A stretch of 64,000 nt of DNA, taken from NCBI RefSeq assembly GCF_013044135.1, contig NZ_JABEPP010000001.1, positions 744,001 through 808,000 on the forward strand, given 5' to 3'. Each line of letters opens with the position of its first letter. Position 1 is the stretch's first letter. The notes under the pieces are model-generated. The model was not told the origin of the DNA and made no database searches. It saw only the letters and a list, made by a program, of their open reading frames with translations. Below, piece after piece: positions 9,263-18,626 of the stretch. The stretch is from Enterovirga aerilata. GTDB taxonomy: Bacteria; Pseudomonadota; Alphaproteobacteria; Rhizobiales; Beijerinckiaceae. The translations under genes were made by a program, and so were the position numbers.

Positions 9263-10207
9263 ATGTTGCTGCCCGGCACGCGGGATCTCCACCGCACGGT
9301 CGCATCCTGGCTGTCGGCGCTCGGCGCGGAGCGCCGGCTCTCGCCGAAAACCGTGGACGCCTATGCGCGCGACCTGCGCCAGTTCCTGATCTTCCTGGTC
9401 GAGCATCTGGGAGAGCGGCCCTCGCCCAAGATCGTCACGGGCCTCAAGCCGGCTGACATCCGCGCCTTCCTGGCGCATCGCCGGCGTGCCGGGATCGAGA
9501 GCCGGTCGCTCATGCGCCAGCTCGCCGCGCTCCGCTCCTTCGGCCGCCACCTGGAGCGCGAGGGGCACGGCACCGCTTCCGCCTTCGCGGCGATCCGCGG
9601 CCCCAAGGTGGCGAAGGGCCTGCCGAAGCCCGTCGCGCCGGCGGCCGCGCTCGCCATGGCGGATGCCGGGACGCGGGCCGGCGAGCCGCGCGAGCCCTGG
9701 ATCCTGGTTCGCGACGCCGCCGTGATCGCGCTGCTCTACGGTTCGGGGCTGCGCATCGCGGAGGCGCTCGGCATCGCGCGCGAGGATGCGCCGGTCGGGC
9801 AGGTCGATTCGGTGACCGTGACGGGCAAGGGCGGCAAGATGCGGACCGTTCCGGTCATCGCGCCCGTCCGCAAGGCGATCGAGGAATACCTGGCGCTTTG
9901 CCCCTATCGCCTGCCCGCGAAGGGGCCGCTCTTCGTCGGCCAGAAGGGCGGGCCGCTCTCGCCGCGGGTCATCCAATACGCCGTGGAGGGCATGCGCGGC
10001 GCGCTCGGCCTCGACGCGAGGGCGACGCCGCATGCGCTGCGCCATTCCTTCGCCACGCACCTGCTCTCACGCGGCGGCGAGCTCAGGGCCATCCAGGAGC
10101 TGCTCGGCCATGCCTCGCTCTCGACGACGCAGATCTATACCCAGGTCGATGCGGCGCGGCTGATGGCGGCCTATGATTCCGCCCATCCGCGGGCCCGCGC
10201 CAGCTAG
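9263..10207 (+). CDS. xerC: Tyrosine recombinase XerC
   Basis: Site-specific recombinase that with XerD resolves chromosome dimers at dif. The 314 residues have an N-terminal SAM-like core-binding domain (about 8-110) and a catalytic domain with the full set of residues: R164 (GSGLRIAEAL), K189 (VTGKGGKMR), H257/R260 (HALRHSF), H283 (LLGHAS) and the nucleophile Y292 (TTQIYTQ). I place the start at ATG 9263, where homology begins. The in-frame ATG at 9095 would add 56 residues translated from the intergenic palindromic repeat, which is unlikely to be real protein. Divergent from priA, an arrangement usual in this order. Confidence 0.95.
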   Translation: MLLPGTRDLHRTVASWLSALGAERRLSPKTVDAYARDLRQFLIFLVEHLGERPSPKIVTGLKPADIRAFLAHRRRAGIESRSLMRQLAALRSFGRHLEREGHGTASAFAAIRGPKVAKGLPKPVAPAAALAMADAGTRAGEPREPWILVRDAAVIALLYGSGLRIAEALGIAREDAPVGQVDSVTVTGKGGKMRTVPVIAPVRKAIEEYLALCPYRLPAKGPLFVGQKGGPLSPRVIQYAVEGMRGALGLDARATPHALRHSFATHLLSRGGELRAIQELLGHASLSTTQIYTQVDAARLMAAYDSAHPRARAS

Positions 10208-10209
10208 GA

Positions 10210-10575
10210 TCAGCCGCGCTTCTCGGCGTTCCACACGCCGGAGCAGCCGGTCGTGGTCTGCCAGGTGCCGCTGCCCGAAGCGCCCGAGACCCGTCCGGTC
10301 ACCTGCGCGCGCTGCTCGCCGCGCGAGATCGTGCCCTTCACGGCGCCGCTCTGGCTGACGCTGCCCGAGGCGCTGAAGGCCTCCGTCCCGCCGTAGCGGA
10401 TCGCGCCGTTCTGGACCACGATCGGGTAGCGGTAGGCGCGGTCGCAATTGCCCTGCCGGGTGATGACCTCGACGCTCCATTGCCCGTCGAACCTGTTGTC
10501 GCCCTTCTGGGCCTGCGCGGCGCCGGAGATCGCGGCTGCGCCGATGGCGAGGGCGAGCGTGACTGCGAGACGCAA
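10210..10575 (-). CDS. Small secreted hypothetical protein, 121 aa
   Basis: Clear Sec signal peptide (residues 1-22, ending AAQA). The mature part opens NRFDGQWSVEVITRQGNCDRAYRYPIV..., and two cysteines (CDRAY and TGCSG) could pair. It has Gly/Ser-rich beta strands (GGTEAFSASGSVSQSGAVKG) like many small alphaproteobacterial periplasmic proteins. No catalytic motif. It converges on xerC with a 2-base gap. Function unknown. Confidence 0.75.
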   Translation of the reverse strand: MRLAVTLALAIGAAAISGAAQAQKGDNRFDGQWSVEVITRQGNCDRAYRYPIVVQNGAIRYGGTEAFSASGSVSQSGAVKGTISRGEQRAQVTGRVSGASGSGTWQTTTGCSGVWNAEKRG

Positions 10576-10632
10576 GGGTGCCTCCTCGGATCGTTCGTCA
10601 CCCTTGAAACGCCCGAAGTGGCTTTCTCGATC

Positions 10633-11718
10633 CTACCCGGGCGCGATCCGGCGCGCAGCCGGTCTGGGCCCGGAGGTGGGCGCGAACGTCGCGAGCGGCG
10701 CCTTCCCAGCCCGCAAGCTGTCGAGATAGGCCTCCGTGAAATCGACCTTGATCTCGGTCCAGAGCGGGAGGTGGTCGGACATCTGCCACGTCCGCCACTT
10801 CCGGTAGGCGGCCTTGTCGGTCTTGGCCGGCTTTCCGCCCTTGGTCGTCGTCGGCATCAGGGGCCGATAGGCCGTGTAATCGGGATCGTCATCGCGGAAC
10901 ACGTACTCGTTCCACGGAAAGCTGCCTGCCGCCGCGATCTCGGCAAGCTTCTGCTGGGTTCGCATGGCGATTTGGTCGTAGAAGTTTGCGCTCGCCAGCC
11001 CGGTCGGCTTCCGCAGCTCCGCCGGCACCGTGAAGCCGCCGCCGAGGAGCGCACCCATCAACGGATCATCCGGGCTGAGGATGTTGAAGTCCCCGAGCAG
11101 GATATAGGTCTCGCCATCTGCCTTCTGCCGCTTGGCGAAGAACTCGGCGACCTCCTTGATCTCCTGCTGGCGGCGCGCCGTGTCCGTCGCCGTGCCGTAG
11201 TAGATGTGAACCGTGCAAAGGTTGAACTTGAACCAGCCCGCCTGGAAGGCGACGAGGAACGGCGTACGGTTGAACTGGTCCGGCTTCTTCCCGCGGTCGT
11301 CGGGCAGCACGATCTCGCCAGCAATGTGCCGGAAAAGGATCTTGCGCGTGTCGTACACGAAGGCGAGGCGCTCGTTGTTCCCGCTCTGATCCGTCAGGAT
11401 GTACGTCCAGTGCGGACCAAGGAGCCGCATGACCGTCTCGAAATCCGTCAGGTTGCGGTTGACCTCCTGGATGGCCACAAGGTCGAAGGCCGAGATGATC
11501 TCGGCGATATAGAGGAAAGCTTCCGGTGTTCGCGGCGAGGGGTTGAACTTGTTGGAGCCGAGGTCGCGAATGTTCCAGGTCGCGAGGTGGAAGGAGCTCT
11601 GCTTCGTTTTCGCCGTGACATGGGCGTCGAGCCCGGCCCGCAGCGCGAGCAGACGGTCGATCGTCCGGTCACGCGCAGGCGCGTCAGTCCAGGATTTGAT
11701 GCTGGAGTATTGGACCAT
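10633..11718 (-). CDS. Endonuclease/exonuclease/phosphatase (EEP) family protein
   Basis: Cytosolic EEP-fold hydrolase of 361 residues. Visible signature elements are LATWNIRDLG (about 45-54, metal/Asn strand), VAIQEVNRN with the metal-binding Glu (about 79-87), the catalytic HIYYG region (about 169), LLGDFNI with Asp/Asn (about 205-211) and SDHLPLWTEI near residue 319 with the Asp-His pair. These are the conserved DNase I/AP-endonuclease-like residues. Whether the substrate is DNA, RNA or a phosphoester lipid cannot be decided from sequence. No signal peptide is present. It stands alone, with about 140 bases to the next gene. Confidence 0.85.
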   Translation of the reverse strand: MVQYSSIKSWTDAPARDRTIDRLLALRAGLDAHVTAKTKQSSFHLATWNIRDLGSNKFNPSPRTPEAFLYIAEIISAFDLVAIQEVNRNLTDFETVMRLLGPHWTYILTDQSGNNERLAFVYDTRKILFRHIAGEIVLPDDRGKKPDQFNRTPFLVAFQAGWFKFNLCTVHIYYGTATDTARRQQEIKEVAEFFAKRQKADGETYILLGDFNILSPDDPLMGALLGGGFTVPAELRKPTGLASANFYDQIAMRTQQKLAEIAAAGSFPWNEYVFRDDDPDYTAYRPLMPTTTKGGKPAKTDKAAYRKWRTWQMSDHLPLWTEIKVDFTEAYLDSLRAGKAPLATFAPTSGPRPAARRIAPG

Positions 11719-11858
11719 GCCGCGCTCCCTTGCCGGGCTCGGCCGCTCATCTTCGTGGAGCGGGTCGAACGCAATCTCCGAAGTCTCTCGTCAGAAACCC
11801 GGCAAGTAAACAGGAAGATGACGGCGGAGCAGCGCGACCCGGAGCCGCCGGGCGAGGC

Positions 11859-13403
11859 TCAGGCCTCCGCCCGCAGGATGCGGCGGATGATCTTGCCCGT
11901 CGTGGTCATCGGCAGGTCGGGCCGGAAGGCGATCTCGCGCGGATATTCGTGCGCCGAGAGCTTTTCGCGCACGAAGCCCTGGATGTCGGCGGCGAGCGCG
12001 TCGGAGGGCTCGTAGCCGGGCTTGGGCACGACGAAGACTTTTACGATCTCGGTGCGGAGTTCATCGGGTTTGCCCACGGCGGCGGCGAGCGCGACGGCGG
12101 GGTGGCGCAGCAGGCAATCCTCGATCTCGCCCGGCCCGATCCGATAGCCGGCCGAGGTGATGACGTCGTCGTCGCGTCCGACGAAGGAGATGTAGCCGTC
12201 GGCGTCGACCGTCGCCTGGTCGCCCGTCGTCATCCAGTCGCCGACGAACTTCCTCTCGGTCGCCTCGTCGTTGTTCCAGTAGCGCAGGAACATCACCGGG
12301 TTCGGCCGGCGCACGGCAATCTGCCCGAGTTCGCCCGGCTCGCAACGATTGCCGTCCGGACGGATCACGGCGACGTCGTGGCCCGGGAGCGGTTTGCCCG
12401 TGGCTCCCGGCTTGCCCACGCCGAGCGCAGAGCAGGTGCCCACGACGAGGTTGCATTCGGTCTGGCCATAGGCCTCGTCGATCGGGATGCCGAGCGTCTC
12501 GCGGCCCCAGGCGGCCGTCTCGACCCCGAGCGCCTCCCCGGCCGACATGACCGTCCGCATCTGGACGCCGAAGCGCTCGCGCGGGCGCGGCACGGCGCGC
12601 AGCATGCGGAGCGCCGTCGGCGGGATGAAGGCGTTGCGGATGCCGTGATCCGCCAGGAGCCGGAAGGCGGCCTCCGGGTCGAACTTGTCGAACTTCCGCG
12701 CCACGACCGGCACGCCGTAGCGCAGGCTGGGCAGGAGGCAGTCGAGGAGCCCGCCGGCCCAGGCCCAGTCCGCCGGCGTCCAGAAGCGGTCGCCAGGCTG
12801 GGGGAACAGCCCATGCGGGAAGATCATGCCGGGCAGGTGGCCGAGCAGCACGCGGTGGGCGTGCAGCGCGCCTTTGGGCGGTCCGGTCGTACCCGAGGTG
12901 TAGATCATGAGCGCCGGATCCTCCGCCGCGGTGTCGCGCGGCGTGAACTCGGGCGATGCGGCCTCGATGGCCTCCCAGAACCCTTCGATCGCGCCGTCCG
13001 GGCCGTGGATCGACAGCGTGGTCTCGAGCCCGGGCAGCTGATCGCGGATCGTGGCGACCTTCGCGGCGCCGGCCGTCCCGGTGATCAGCGCCTTCGCGCC
13101 GGCGTCAGTGAGCCGGTAGGCGAGGGCGTCCGCGCCGAACAGGGAGGCGAGGGGAAGCGCGACGGCGCCGAGCTTGTAGATCGCCACATGCGCGATCGGC
13201 ACCGCCACGCCCTGCTGCAGCAGCACGGCGACGCGGTCGCCGGGACCGATGCCGCGGGCGCGCAGCGCGGCGGCGAGGCGGTTCGAGCGCTCGCGGAGCC
13301 GGCCGAAGGTCAGGATGTCGGTCGTGCCGTCCGGTCGGACCTCGATGACGGCCGGACGGTCGGGATCGGCGGCCGCCCAGCGGTCGGCGACGTCCACGCC
13401 CAT
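11859..13403 (-). CDS. AMP-binding acyl-CoA synthetase (start unclear)
   Basis: Adenylate-forming enzyme that activates a short/medium carboxylic acid to its CoA thioester. The AMP-binding P-loop MIYTSGTTGPPKGALHAH is present, followed by the AYGQTECN motif, TGDQATVDADGY (A8 hinge region) and the C-terminal catalytic lysine in MTTTGKIIRRILR. From ATG 13403 it is 514 residues, but the preceding in-frame codons encode FRWQIPARYN, part of the usual N-terminus of this family, so the true start is probably upstream. No ATG, GTG or TTG exists in that frame down to the rpmB stop. A CTG at 13571-13569 overlaps that stop. See findings. Confidence 0.85.
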   Translation of the reverse strand: MGVDVADRWAAADPDRPAVIEVRPDGTTDILTFGRLRERSNRLAAALRARGIGPGDRVAVLLQQGVAVPIAHVAIYKLGAVALPLASLFGADALAYRLTDAGAKALITGTAGAAKVATIRDQLPGLETTLSIHGPDGAIEGFWEAIEAASPEFTPRDTAAEDPALMIYTSGTTGPPKGALHAHRVLLGHLPGMIFPHGLFPQPGDRFWTPADWAWAGGLLDCLLPSLRYGVPVVARKFDKFDPEAAFRLLADHGIRNAFIPPTALRMLRAVPRPRERFGVQMRTVMSAGEALGVETAAWGRETLGIPIDEAYGQTECNLVVGTCSALGVGKPGATGKPLPGHDVAVIRPDGNRCEPGELGQIAVRRPNPVMFLRYWNNDEATERKFVGDWMTTGDQATVDADGYISFVGRDDDVITSAGYRIGPGEIEDCLLRHPAVALAAAVGKPDELRTEIVKVFVVPKPGYEPSDALAADIQGFVREKLSAHEYPREIAFRPDLPMTTTGKIIRRILRAEA

Positions 13404-13567
13404 GTTGTAGCGGGCCGGGATCTGCCAGCGGAAGCCGGCCCGCAGCGCCGTGAAATCGCGCGCGGGCGGGACCGAGAAGCCGATCCCGTCGGCGGGAAGC
13501 TTGGGAAGGGTCTCTAGCGCGGCGGGCGTGGCCGTCGCTCCGAGCTGCGCCTGAACGGCGAAAGGCC

Positions 13568-13858
13568 TCAGGCCGCCGCGGCGCTCTTCTCGGCGATCTC
13601 GCGCTTCAGGCGGCGGGCGCGGAGCGACAGCTCGTCGTCGGAGGCCTTGGCCAGGAAGGAATCGAGCCCGCCGCGATGCTCGACCGAGCGCAGGGCGTGC
13701 GCCGTGATGCGCAGGCGGACCGAGCGGCCGAGCTTGTCCGAGATCAGCGTCACGTTGACAAGGTTCGGCAGGAAGCGCGTCTTCGTCTTGCGGTTCGAAT
13801 GGCTGACGAGGTTGCCCACGAGCACGGCCTTGCCGGTCAGTTCGCAGCGACGGGACAT
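13568..13858 (-). CDS. rpmB: 50S ribosomal protein L28
   Basis: Ribosomal protein L28, 96 residues. It opens [20 protein letters not shown] and continues [18 protein letters not shown], the family core, and ends in an Ala-rich tail after the helix [16 protein letters not shown] chose ATG 13858, the universal start; a longer frame up to 14041 would add non-homologous residues. It is upstream of the acyl-CoA synthetase gene on the same strand, with the stop touching the synthetase reading frame. The 180-base gap upstream presumably holds its promoter. Confidence 0.97.
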   Translation of the reverse strand: MSRRCELTGKAVLVGNLVSHSNRKTKTRFLPNLVNVTLISDKLGRSVRLRITAHALRSVEHRGGLDSFLAKASDDELSLRARRLKREIAEKSAAAA

Positions 13859-14040
13859 GGGACTGATCCTATAGGTCTCAAGCCGAGCCCGCGCGAGCCG
13901 AACGGCCCGGCGCCTGGATCGACACAATCTCGATGTGAAGGCCGGCCATATACGGAAGGAGTCCGGGAGCGTCAAGGACGGAAGGCGGCGGTCAGGCTGC
14001 TTTGCATTGACATAGCTATCTCGCGGAGCATCATCCAGCA

Positions 14041-14331
14041 ATGCACACCGTCCGCCTCGATCAGCTGAGAGCCGAGCTCGGTGAGTACGTGCATCGTGCC
14101 GAGGCCGGTGAGACGATCATCGTAACCGAGGACGACCGCCCCGTGGCGAGGCTCGTGCCGCCTCTAAACGTGGGGGAGCCGCGGACCGAGGAGGACGTGC
14201 TCGCGCGCGGCGTTCGGGAGGGCTGGATAACACCGCCTTCAGAGCCTCGCATCGGAGTGCCACCATCCTTCCCCTGCATGTCGTTCGAGGACCTCATGGA
14301 GGAGATCGCACGGGACCGGGAGGACAGGTGA
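14041..14331 (+). CDS. Type II antitoxin, Phd/YefM-like
   Basis: Antitoxin of 96 residues. The N-terminal Phd-like DNA-binding domain is clear: [20 protein letters not shown] and [16 protein letters not shown] (residues 3-40), followed by a flexible C-terminal arm rich in Pro/Glu that would wrap the PIN toxin. The gene overlaps the toxin start by four bases (GTGA at 14328-14331), the usual coupling for such pairs. The protein should repress its own operon. Because the toxin frame is broken, this may now be a solitary antitoxin. Confidence 0.85.
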   Translation: MHTVRLDQLRAELGEYVHRAEAGETIIVTEDDRPVARLVPPLNVGEPRTEEDVLARGVREGWITPPSEPRIGVPPSFPCMSFEDLMEEIARDREDR

Positions 14332-14715
14332 TCTACCTGGATAGCTCCGTCCTGCTGGCCCACCTCTTTGCCGAAGCGAGGCGGCCAGACGGAGCTATCT
14401 GGACCGAGCGCCTGGTGTCCAGCCGATTGATCAAGTACGAGGTGCTAAACCGCCTGCACGCGCGCAGATTGGGAGGCGCGGCATTCGATGCGGCGGTCTC
14501 GCTCGTGCGATCGATGTACCTGCTGGACCTAGCTCCGGACGTCCTCGCGCGAGCGCGTGAGCCTTTCCCCCGTCCCATACGCACCCTCGACGGTCTGCAT
14601 CTCGCCTCGCTGATGTACTTGCGGAGAACAGAGCGGGATGTGCAACTCGCCACCTAATGATCTGCAGATGCGAGAAACGGCGGTCGAACTCGGAGTACCT
14701 TGTCGGGAAGTCTAA
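14328..14715 (+). pseudogene. PIN-domain (VapC-like) toxin with a C-terminal frameshift
   Basis: PIN ribonuclease toxin partner of the preceding antitoxin, starting at GTG 14328. The readable frame of 109 residues stops at TAA 14655-14657 directly after RDVQLAT. It keeps three PIN acidic residues, D5 (IYLDSS), E38 (IKYEVLNR) and D88 (RTLDGLHLAS). Removing one A from the CCTAATG at about 14653-14659 restores a reading of TYDLQMRETAVELGVPCREV ending at TAA 14713-14715, which is the normal VapC tail and includes the fourth acidic residue (Asp in TYD). The gene therefore looks like a single-base frameshift of a roughly 129-residue toxin. The alternative is a sequencing error. Confidence 0.75.
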
Positions 14716-14729
14716 ATCGGCCTCCTCGG

Positions 14730-15728
14730 TCACCCCAGCAGCCGCGCGAGCACCCGCGAATCTACGTTGCCGCCCGACAGGATCACCCCGACGCGCTTGC
14801 CCGCGATCGGGACGAGGCCATTCAGCGCCGCGGCCGCCGCGAGGCAGCCGGTCGGCTCCACCACGATCTTCAGCCGCTCCAGAAGGAAGCGCATCGTCTC
14901 CACCAGCATGGCGTCGGAGACGGTCAGGATGTCCATCACGTCCCGGCGGATGATCGGGAAGGTACGCTCCCCGAGATGCGTCGTCAGCGCGCCGTCCGCG
15001 ATCGAGACCGGGACCGGGATCGTGACGATCTTCCCCTCGCGGAAGGAGCGCTGGCCGTCGTTCCCGGCCTCCGGCTCGACCCCGTAGACCCGGCAGCCGG
15101 GCGAGCGCGCGGCGGCGGACAGGGCCGAGCCCGCCAGGAGCCCGCCGCCGCCGAGGCAGACGAACAGCGCGTCGAGCGGGCCAGTCTCCTCGATCAGTTC
15201 CAGGGCCGCCGTGCCCTGGCCGGCGATGACGTCCGAATGATCGTAAGGCGGGATCACGGCCAGGCCGCGATCGGCCGCAAGCCGGCGCCCGATCGCCTCG
15301 CGGTCGTCCCGGTAGCGGTCGTACAGGACGACCTCGCCGCCATAGCCCTTCGTCGCCTCCATCTTCAGGGCGGGCGCGTCCGCCGGCATGACGATGACCG
15401 TCTTCACGCCGAGCAGGTTTCCGGCATATGCGATGGCCTGGGCGTGGTTGCCGGACGAGAAGGCGACGACGCCACGCGCCTTCCCGTCGGCCGGGAGGGC
15501 GGCGATGGCGTTGTAGGCGCCTCGGAACTTGAAGGCGCCAGAGCGCTGCAGGTTCTCGCACTTGAAGAACAGGCTGGCGCCGCTCAGCGCATCCGCCGTG
15601 CGGGAGGTGATGACGGGGGTGCGATGGGCGACGCCGGCGATGCGCCGCGCCGCCGCTTCCACGTTGGCGAAGGTCGGGAGCGCCGGTCCCGGCGCGGGCT
15701 CGGTCAGGGCTGCGCTCATCGGGATCAT
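14730..15728 (-). CDS. Threonine/serine dehydratase, PLP-dependent
   Basis: Fold-type II PLP enzyme that deaminates threonine (or serine) to the 2-keto acid. The Schiff-base lysine is K67 in [21 protein letters not shown] binds the substrate carboxylate, and the Gly-rich [10 protein letters not shown] cradles the PLP phosphate. At 332 residues with no C-terminal ACT domain, it resembles catabolic or serine-racemase-like members rather than biosynthetic IlvA. The ATG at 15728 overlaps the upstream enoyl-CoA hydratase stop (ATGA, 4 bases), so the two are coupled; MSAALTE at 15719 is a second possible start. Amino acid versus racemase activity is undecided. Confidence 0.9.
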   Translation of the reverse strand: MIPMSAALTEPAPGPALPTFANVEAAARRIAGVAHRTPVITSRTADALSGASLFFKCENLQRSGAFKFRGAYNAIAALPADGKARGVVAFSSGNHAQAIAYAGNLLGVKTVIVMPADAPALKMEATKGYGGEVVLYDRYRDDREAIGRRLAADRGLAVIPPYDHSDVIAGQGTAALELIEETGPLDALFVCLGGGGLLAGSALSAAARSPGCRVYGVEPEAGNDGQRSFREGKIVTIPVPVSIADGALTTHLGERTFPIIRRDVMDILTVSDAMLVETMRFLLERLKIVVEPTGCLAAAAALNGLVPIAGKRVGVILSGGNVDSRVLARLLG

Positions 15729-16495
15729 CCGTGCTTGAAGGCGGGCGGGCGCTTCTCGAGGAAGGCGGCCATGCCCTCCTTCTGGTCGGCGGTCGCGAAC
15801 AGAGCGTGAAAGACCCGGCGCTCGAAGCGGATGCCCTCGGCGAGGCTCGTCTCGTCGGCGCGGTTCACCGCCTCCTTGGTCATCATGACGACCGGAATGG
15901 ACATGGACGCGATCGTTCGGGCGACCTCCATGGCCTCGTCGAGGAGCTTGGCGGCGGGCACGACGCGCGAGACGAGGCCGGAGCGCTCGGCCTCGGCGGC
16001 ATCCATCATCCGGCCGGTGAGGCAGAGGTCCATGGCCTTGGTGCGCCCGACGAGCCGGGTGAGGCGCTGCGTTCCGCCGATCCCGGGCATGACGCCGAGC
16101 TTGATCTCGGGCTGGCCGAACTTCGCCGTATCGGCCGCGATGATGATGTCGCACATCATGGCGAGTTCGCAGCCGCCGCCGAGCGCGAAGCCCGCGACCG
16201 CCGCGACGATGGGCTTGCGCCGCTCCGCGATGCGGTCGGCGAGGCGGAACAGATCGTCCAGGTAGGTGCCCGGATAGGTGAGGCCGGACATCTCGGCGAT
16301 ATCCGCACCCGCCGCGAAGGCACGGTCGGAGCCGGTGATCACCGTGCAGCCGATGTCGGGATCGCCGTCGAATTCCGTCAGCGCCTTGACGAGCTCGGCG
16401 ATGAGCGCGGAGTTCAGCGCGTTCAGCGCCTTCGGGCGGTTCAGCGTGATCCGGCCGACGCGCTCGGCGCGCTCGACAAGGATGTGTTCATGCAT
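15725..16495 (-). CDS. Enoyl-CoA hydratase
   Basis: Crotonase-family enzyme, 256 residues, hydrating trans-2-enoyl-CoA in fatty-acid or branched amino-acid breakdown. The oxyanion-hole segments are [10 protein letters not shown] (60-69) and [15 protein letters not shown] (102-116), and both catalytic glutamates are in place: E110 and E130 ([19 protein letters not shown]). I start it at ATG 16495 ([21 protein letters not shown]), where homology begins. It is the first gene of a two-gene unit with the threonine dehydratase and is divergent from rpoN. Confidence 0.93.
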   Translation of the reverse strand: MHEHILVERAERVGRITLNRPKALNALNSALIAELVKALTEFDGDPDIGCTVITGSDRAFAAGADIAEMSGLTYPGTYLDDLFRLADRIAERRKPIVAAVAGFALGGGCELAMMCDIIIAADTAKFGQPEIKLGVMPGIGGTQRLTRLVGRTKAMDLCLTGRMMDAAEAERSGLVSRVVPAAKLLDEAMEVARTIASMSIPVVMMTKEAVNRADETSLAEGIRFERRVFHALFATADQKEGMAAFLEKRPPAFKHG

Positions 16496-16670
16496 CGCGT
16501 GCGTTCCTCCGGACGGGCAACGCAGCGCTAGTTGACGGGATGGTCGCCGGCAAGATCGGCCGCGGCCGGGCGCCGCGGAGGGCGTGCTTGCCCTTTGACC
16601 TCGGCCTTCGCCTGAAGTAGACCGGAAGGACAAGCAAAAACCGTGCCTGACGTGGCGCGCGGGGCTCCGT

Positions 16671-18179
16671 ATGGCGTTGTTGCAGCGACTGGAAATGCGC
16701 CAGGGCCAGTCCCTGGTCATGACGCCTCAGCTTCTGCAGGCGATCAAGCTGCTGCAGCTCTCGCATCTCGATCTCGTCAGCTACGTGGAAGCCGAGCTGG
16801 AGCGCAACCCGCTGCTGGAGGCGGGCGAGCGCGAGAGCGACGGCGCACCGGCCGGGCTCGAGCCCGACCATCCGGCGGCGGAGCTGATCCGGGCCGGCGA
16901 CATCGACCTTGCCCGCGGCGAGATCGACGGCGACGGCGCGCCGCCGCTCGACAACGTCTTCGACGAACCCGCCGGGCCCGCCGCGTCCGAGCCGCAGGTG
17001 GAGGCCTTCACGCTGTCGACGCCCGCCTGGCAGAGTTCGGGCGGGTCCTTCGACGGCGAGGAGACGGACTTCGCCGCCAGGCTGACCGCCGAGCCTTCGC
17101 TGCACGAGCATCTGTCGGGGCAGCTCGACCTCGCGACCGCCAGCCCCGTGGACCGCTTCGTCGGCCGCCACATCATCGATGCCGTGGACGAGGCCGGCTA
17201 TCTCGGCGAGAGCTGTGAGGCGCTCGCCGCCCAGCTCGGCGTCGAGCCGGCCGAAGTGGAGCGCGTCCTGGCCCTCGTCCAGGGCTTCTCCCCCTCCGGG
17301 GTCGCCGCACGCAATCTCGCCGAATGCCTGGCCATCCAGCTCCGCGAGCGCGACCGCTTCGATCCCGCCATGCAGGCGCTGGTCGGCCGGCTCGACCTCG
17401 TGGCGAGGCGCGACACGGCCACGCTCAGGCGGATCTGCGGGGTCGATGAGGAGGACCTGGCCGAGATGCTGGCCGAGATCCGCCAGCTCGATCCGAAGCC
17501 CGGACGCGCCTTCGGGGGCGGGCCGGTGCAGACGCTCGTGCCCGACGTCTTCGTCCGGGCCGCCCCGGACGGGAGCTGGATTGTCGAGCTCAATCCCGAC
17601 ACCCTGCCGAAGGTGCTGGTGAACCAGGCCTATCACGCGAAGGTCTCGCGCCAGGCCAAGGGCGAGGCGGAGAAGAGCTTCATCAGCGAGTGCCTGCAGA
17701 GCGCGAACTGGCTGACGCGCTCGCTCGAGCAGCGCTCGAAGACCATTCTCAAGGTGGCGACCGAGATCGTCCGACAGCAGGACGGGTTCTTCGCCCACGG
17801 GGTCGCCTTCCTCAGGCCGCTGAACCTCAAGACGGTCGCCGATGCGATCGGCATGCACGAGTCGACGGTGTCGCGCGTCACCTCCAACAAGGCGATCGGG
17901 ACCGCGCGCGGCACCTTCGAGATGAAGTACTTCTTTACCGCTTCCATCCCGAGCGCCTCGGGCGCGGAGGCGCATTCCTCCGAAGCCGTGCGCCACCGAA
18001 TCCGTCAACTCGTGGAGGGCGAGAGTCCGGACGACATCCTGTCCGACGACGCGCTCGTGAGGAAGCTGAAGACGGAGGGCGTCGACATCGCCCGCCGCAC
18101 CGTCGCGAAGTACCGCGAGTCGCTGCGGATCCCGTCTTCTGTCGACCGACGCCGAGACAAGCGCGTCGGCATGCGCTGA
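16671..18179 (+). CDS. rpoN: RNA polymerase sigma-54 factor
   Basis: Alternative sigma factor that recognises -24/-12 promoters and needs an AAA+ activator. Region I is the Gln/Leu-rich N-terminus (LRQ-type repeats: [19 protein letters not shown]). An acidic region II follows (about 45-120), then the core-binding domain and the HTH, with the RpoN box [10 protein letters not shown] at residues 474-483. Length 502 is normal. It is monocistronic here: an enoyl-CoA hydratase gene diverges upstream and a small secreted protein follows. The lptB and hpf genes that often flank rpoN in related bacteria are not here. Confidence 0.97.
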   Translation: MALLQRLEMRQGQSLVMTPQLLQAIKLLQLSHLDLVSYVEAELERNPLLEAGERESDGAPAGLEPDHPAAELIRAGDIDLARGEIDGDGAPPLDNVFDEPAGPAASEPQVEAFTLSTPAWQSSGGSFDGEETDFAARLTAEPSLHEHLSGQLDLATASPVDRFVGRHIIDAVDEAGYLGESCEALAAQLGVEPAEVERVLALVQGFSPSGVAARNLAECLAIQLRERDRFDPAMQALVGRLDLVARRDTATLRRICGVDEEDLAEMLAEIRQLDPKPGRAFGGGPVQTLVPDVFVRAAPDGSWIVELNPDTLPKVLVNQAYHAKVSRQAKGEAEKSFISECLQSANWLTRSLEQRSKTILKVATEIVRQQDGFFAHGVAFLRPLNLKTVADAIGMHESTVSRVTSNKAIGTARGTFEMKYFFTASIPSASGAEAHSSEAVRHRIRQLVEGESPDDILSDDALVRKLKTEGVDIARRTVAKYRESLRIPSSVDRRRDKRVGMR

Positions 18180-18260
18180 CAGGTCGCCCCGGCCGGGGAA
18201 CGCGATCCGCTTGCGCGGGATTGAACCGGGACACGTCCAGTCCAGAGGAGGATGCGCCCG

Positions 18261-18617
18261 ATGAAGTCCCTTGCTGCCGCGCTCGCCGCGGCCGTCACCC
18301 TGATCGCCGGCTCCGCATGGGCGCAGGCGACGCCGCCCGCGGCCGCCTCGCCATCCTCGCCCCCTGCGAGCACGGCCGAGAGCCAGACCGCTCCCGCCCA
18401 GATGCGCGAGACGGGACGACCCGGCCGCGGCGCCCATATCAAGATCGATGGCCCGGGCGGCGTCGAGGTGTCGATCCGCTGCGCCGACGGCGAGACCACG
18501 CGCGCCTGCGCCGATATCGCGATCCAGCTGATGGAGAGGGCGCGGAGCGTCTCGTCCGAGCGCCGCCGCGACTGGGACCGCGATCGGGACCGCGACGCCT
18601 TCCGGGACCGCGACTGA
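18261..18617 (+). CDS. Small secreted hypothetical protein, 118 aa
   Basis: Starts with a Sec signal peptide (MKSLAAALAAAVTLIAGSAWA). The mature N-terminal half is a Pro/Ala/Ser-rich linker, then a short domain (AHIKIDGPGGVEVSIRCADGE) with two cysteines, and an Arg/Asp repeat tail (RDWDRDRDRDAFRDRD). I chose ATG 18261 because AGGAGG precedes it by about nine bases; the ATG at 18252 touches the Shine-Dalgarno site. Function unknown; the charged DRDRD tail suggests a disordered, possibly ion- or polymer-binding end (inference). Confidence 0.7.
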   Translation: MKSLAAALAAAVTLIAGSAWAQATPPAAASPSSPPASTAESQTAPAQMRETGRPGRGAHIKIDGPGGVEVSIRCADGETTRACADIAIQLMERARSVSSERRRDWDRDRDRDAFRDRD

Positions 18618-18626
18618 GCGCGCCCG

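Noticed and set aside
13859-14041. N-terminal extension of L28
   Set aside because: The added 61 residues match nothing in L28; family proteins start at [12 protein letters not shown].
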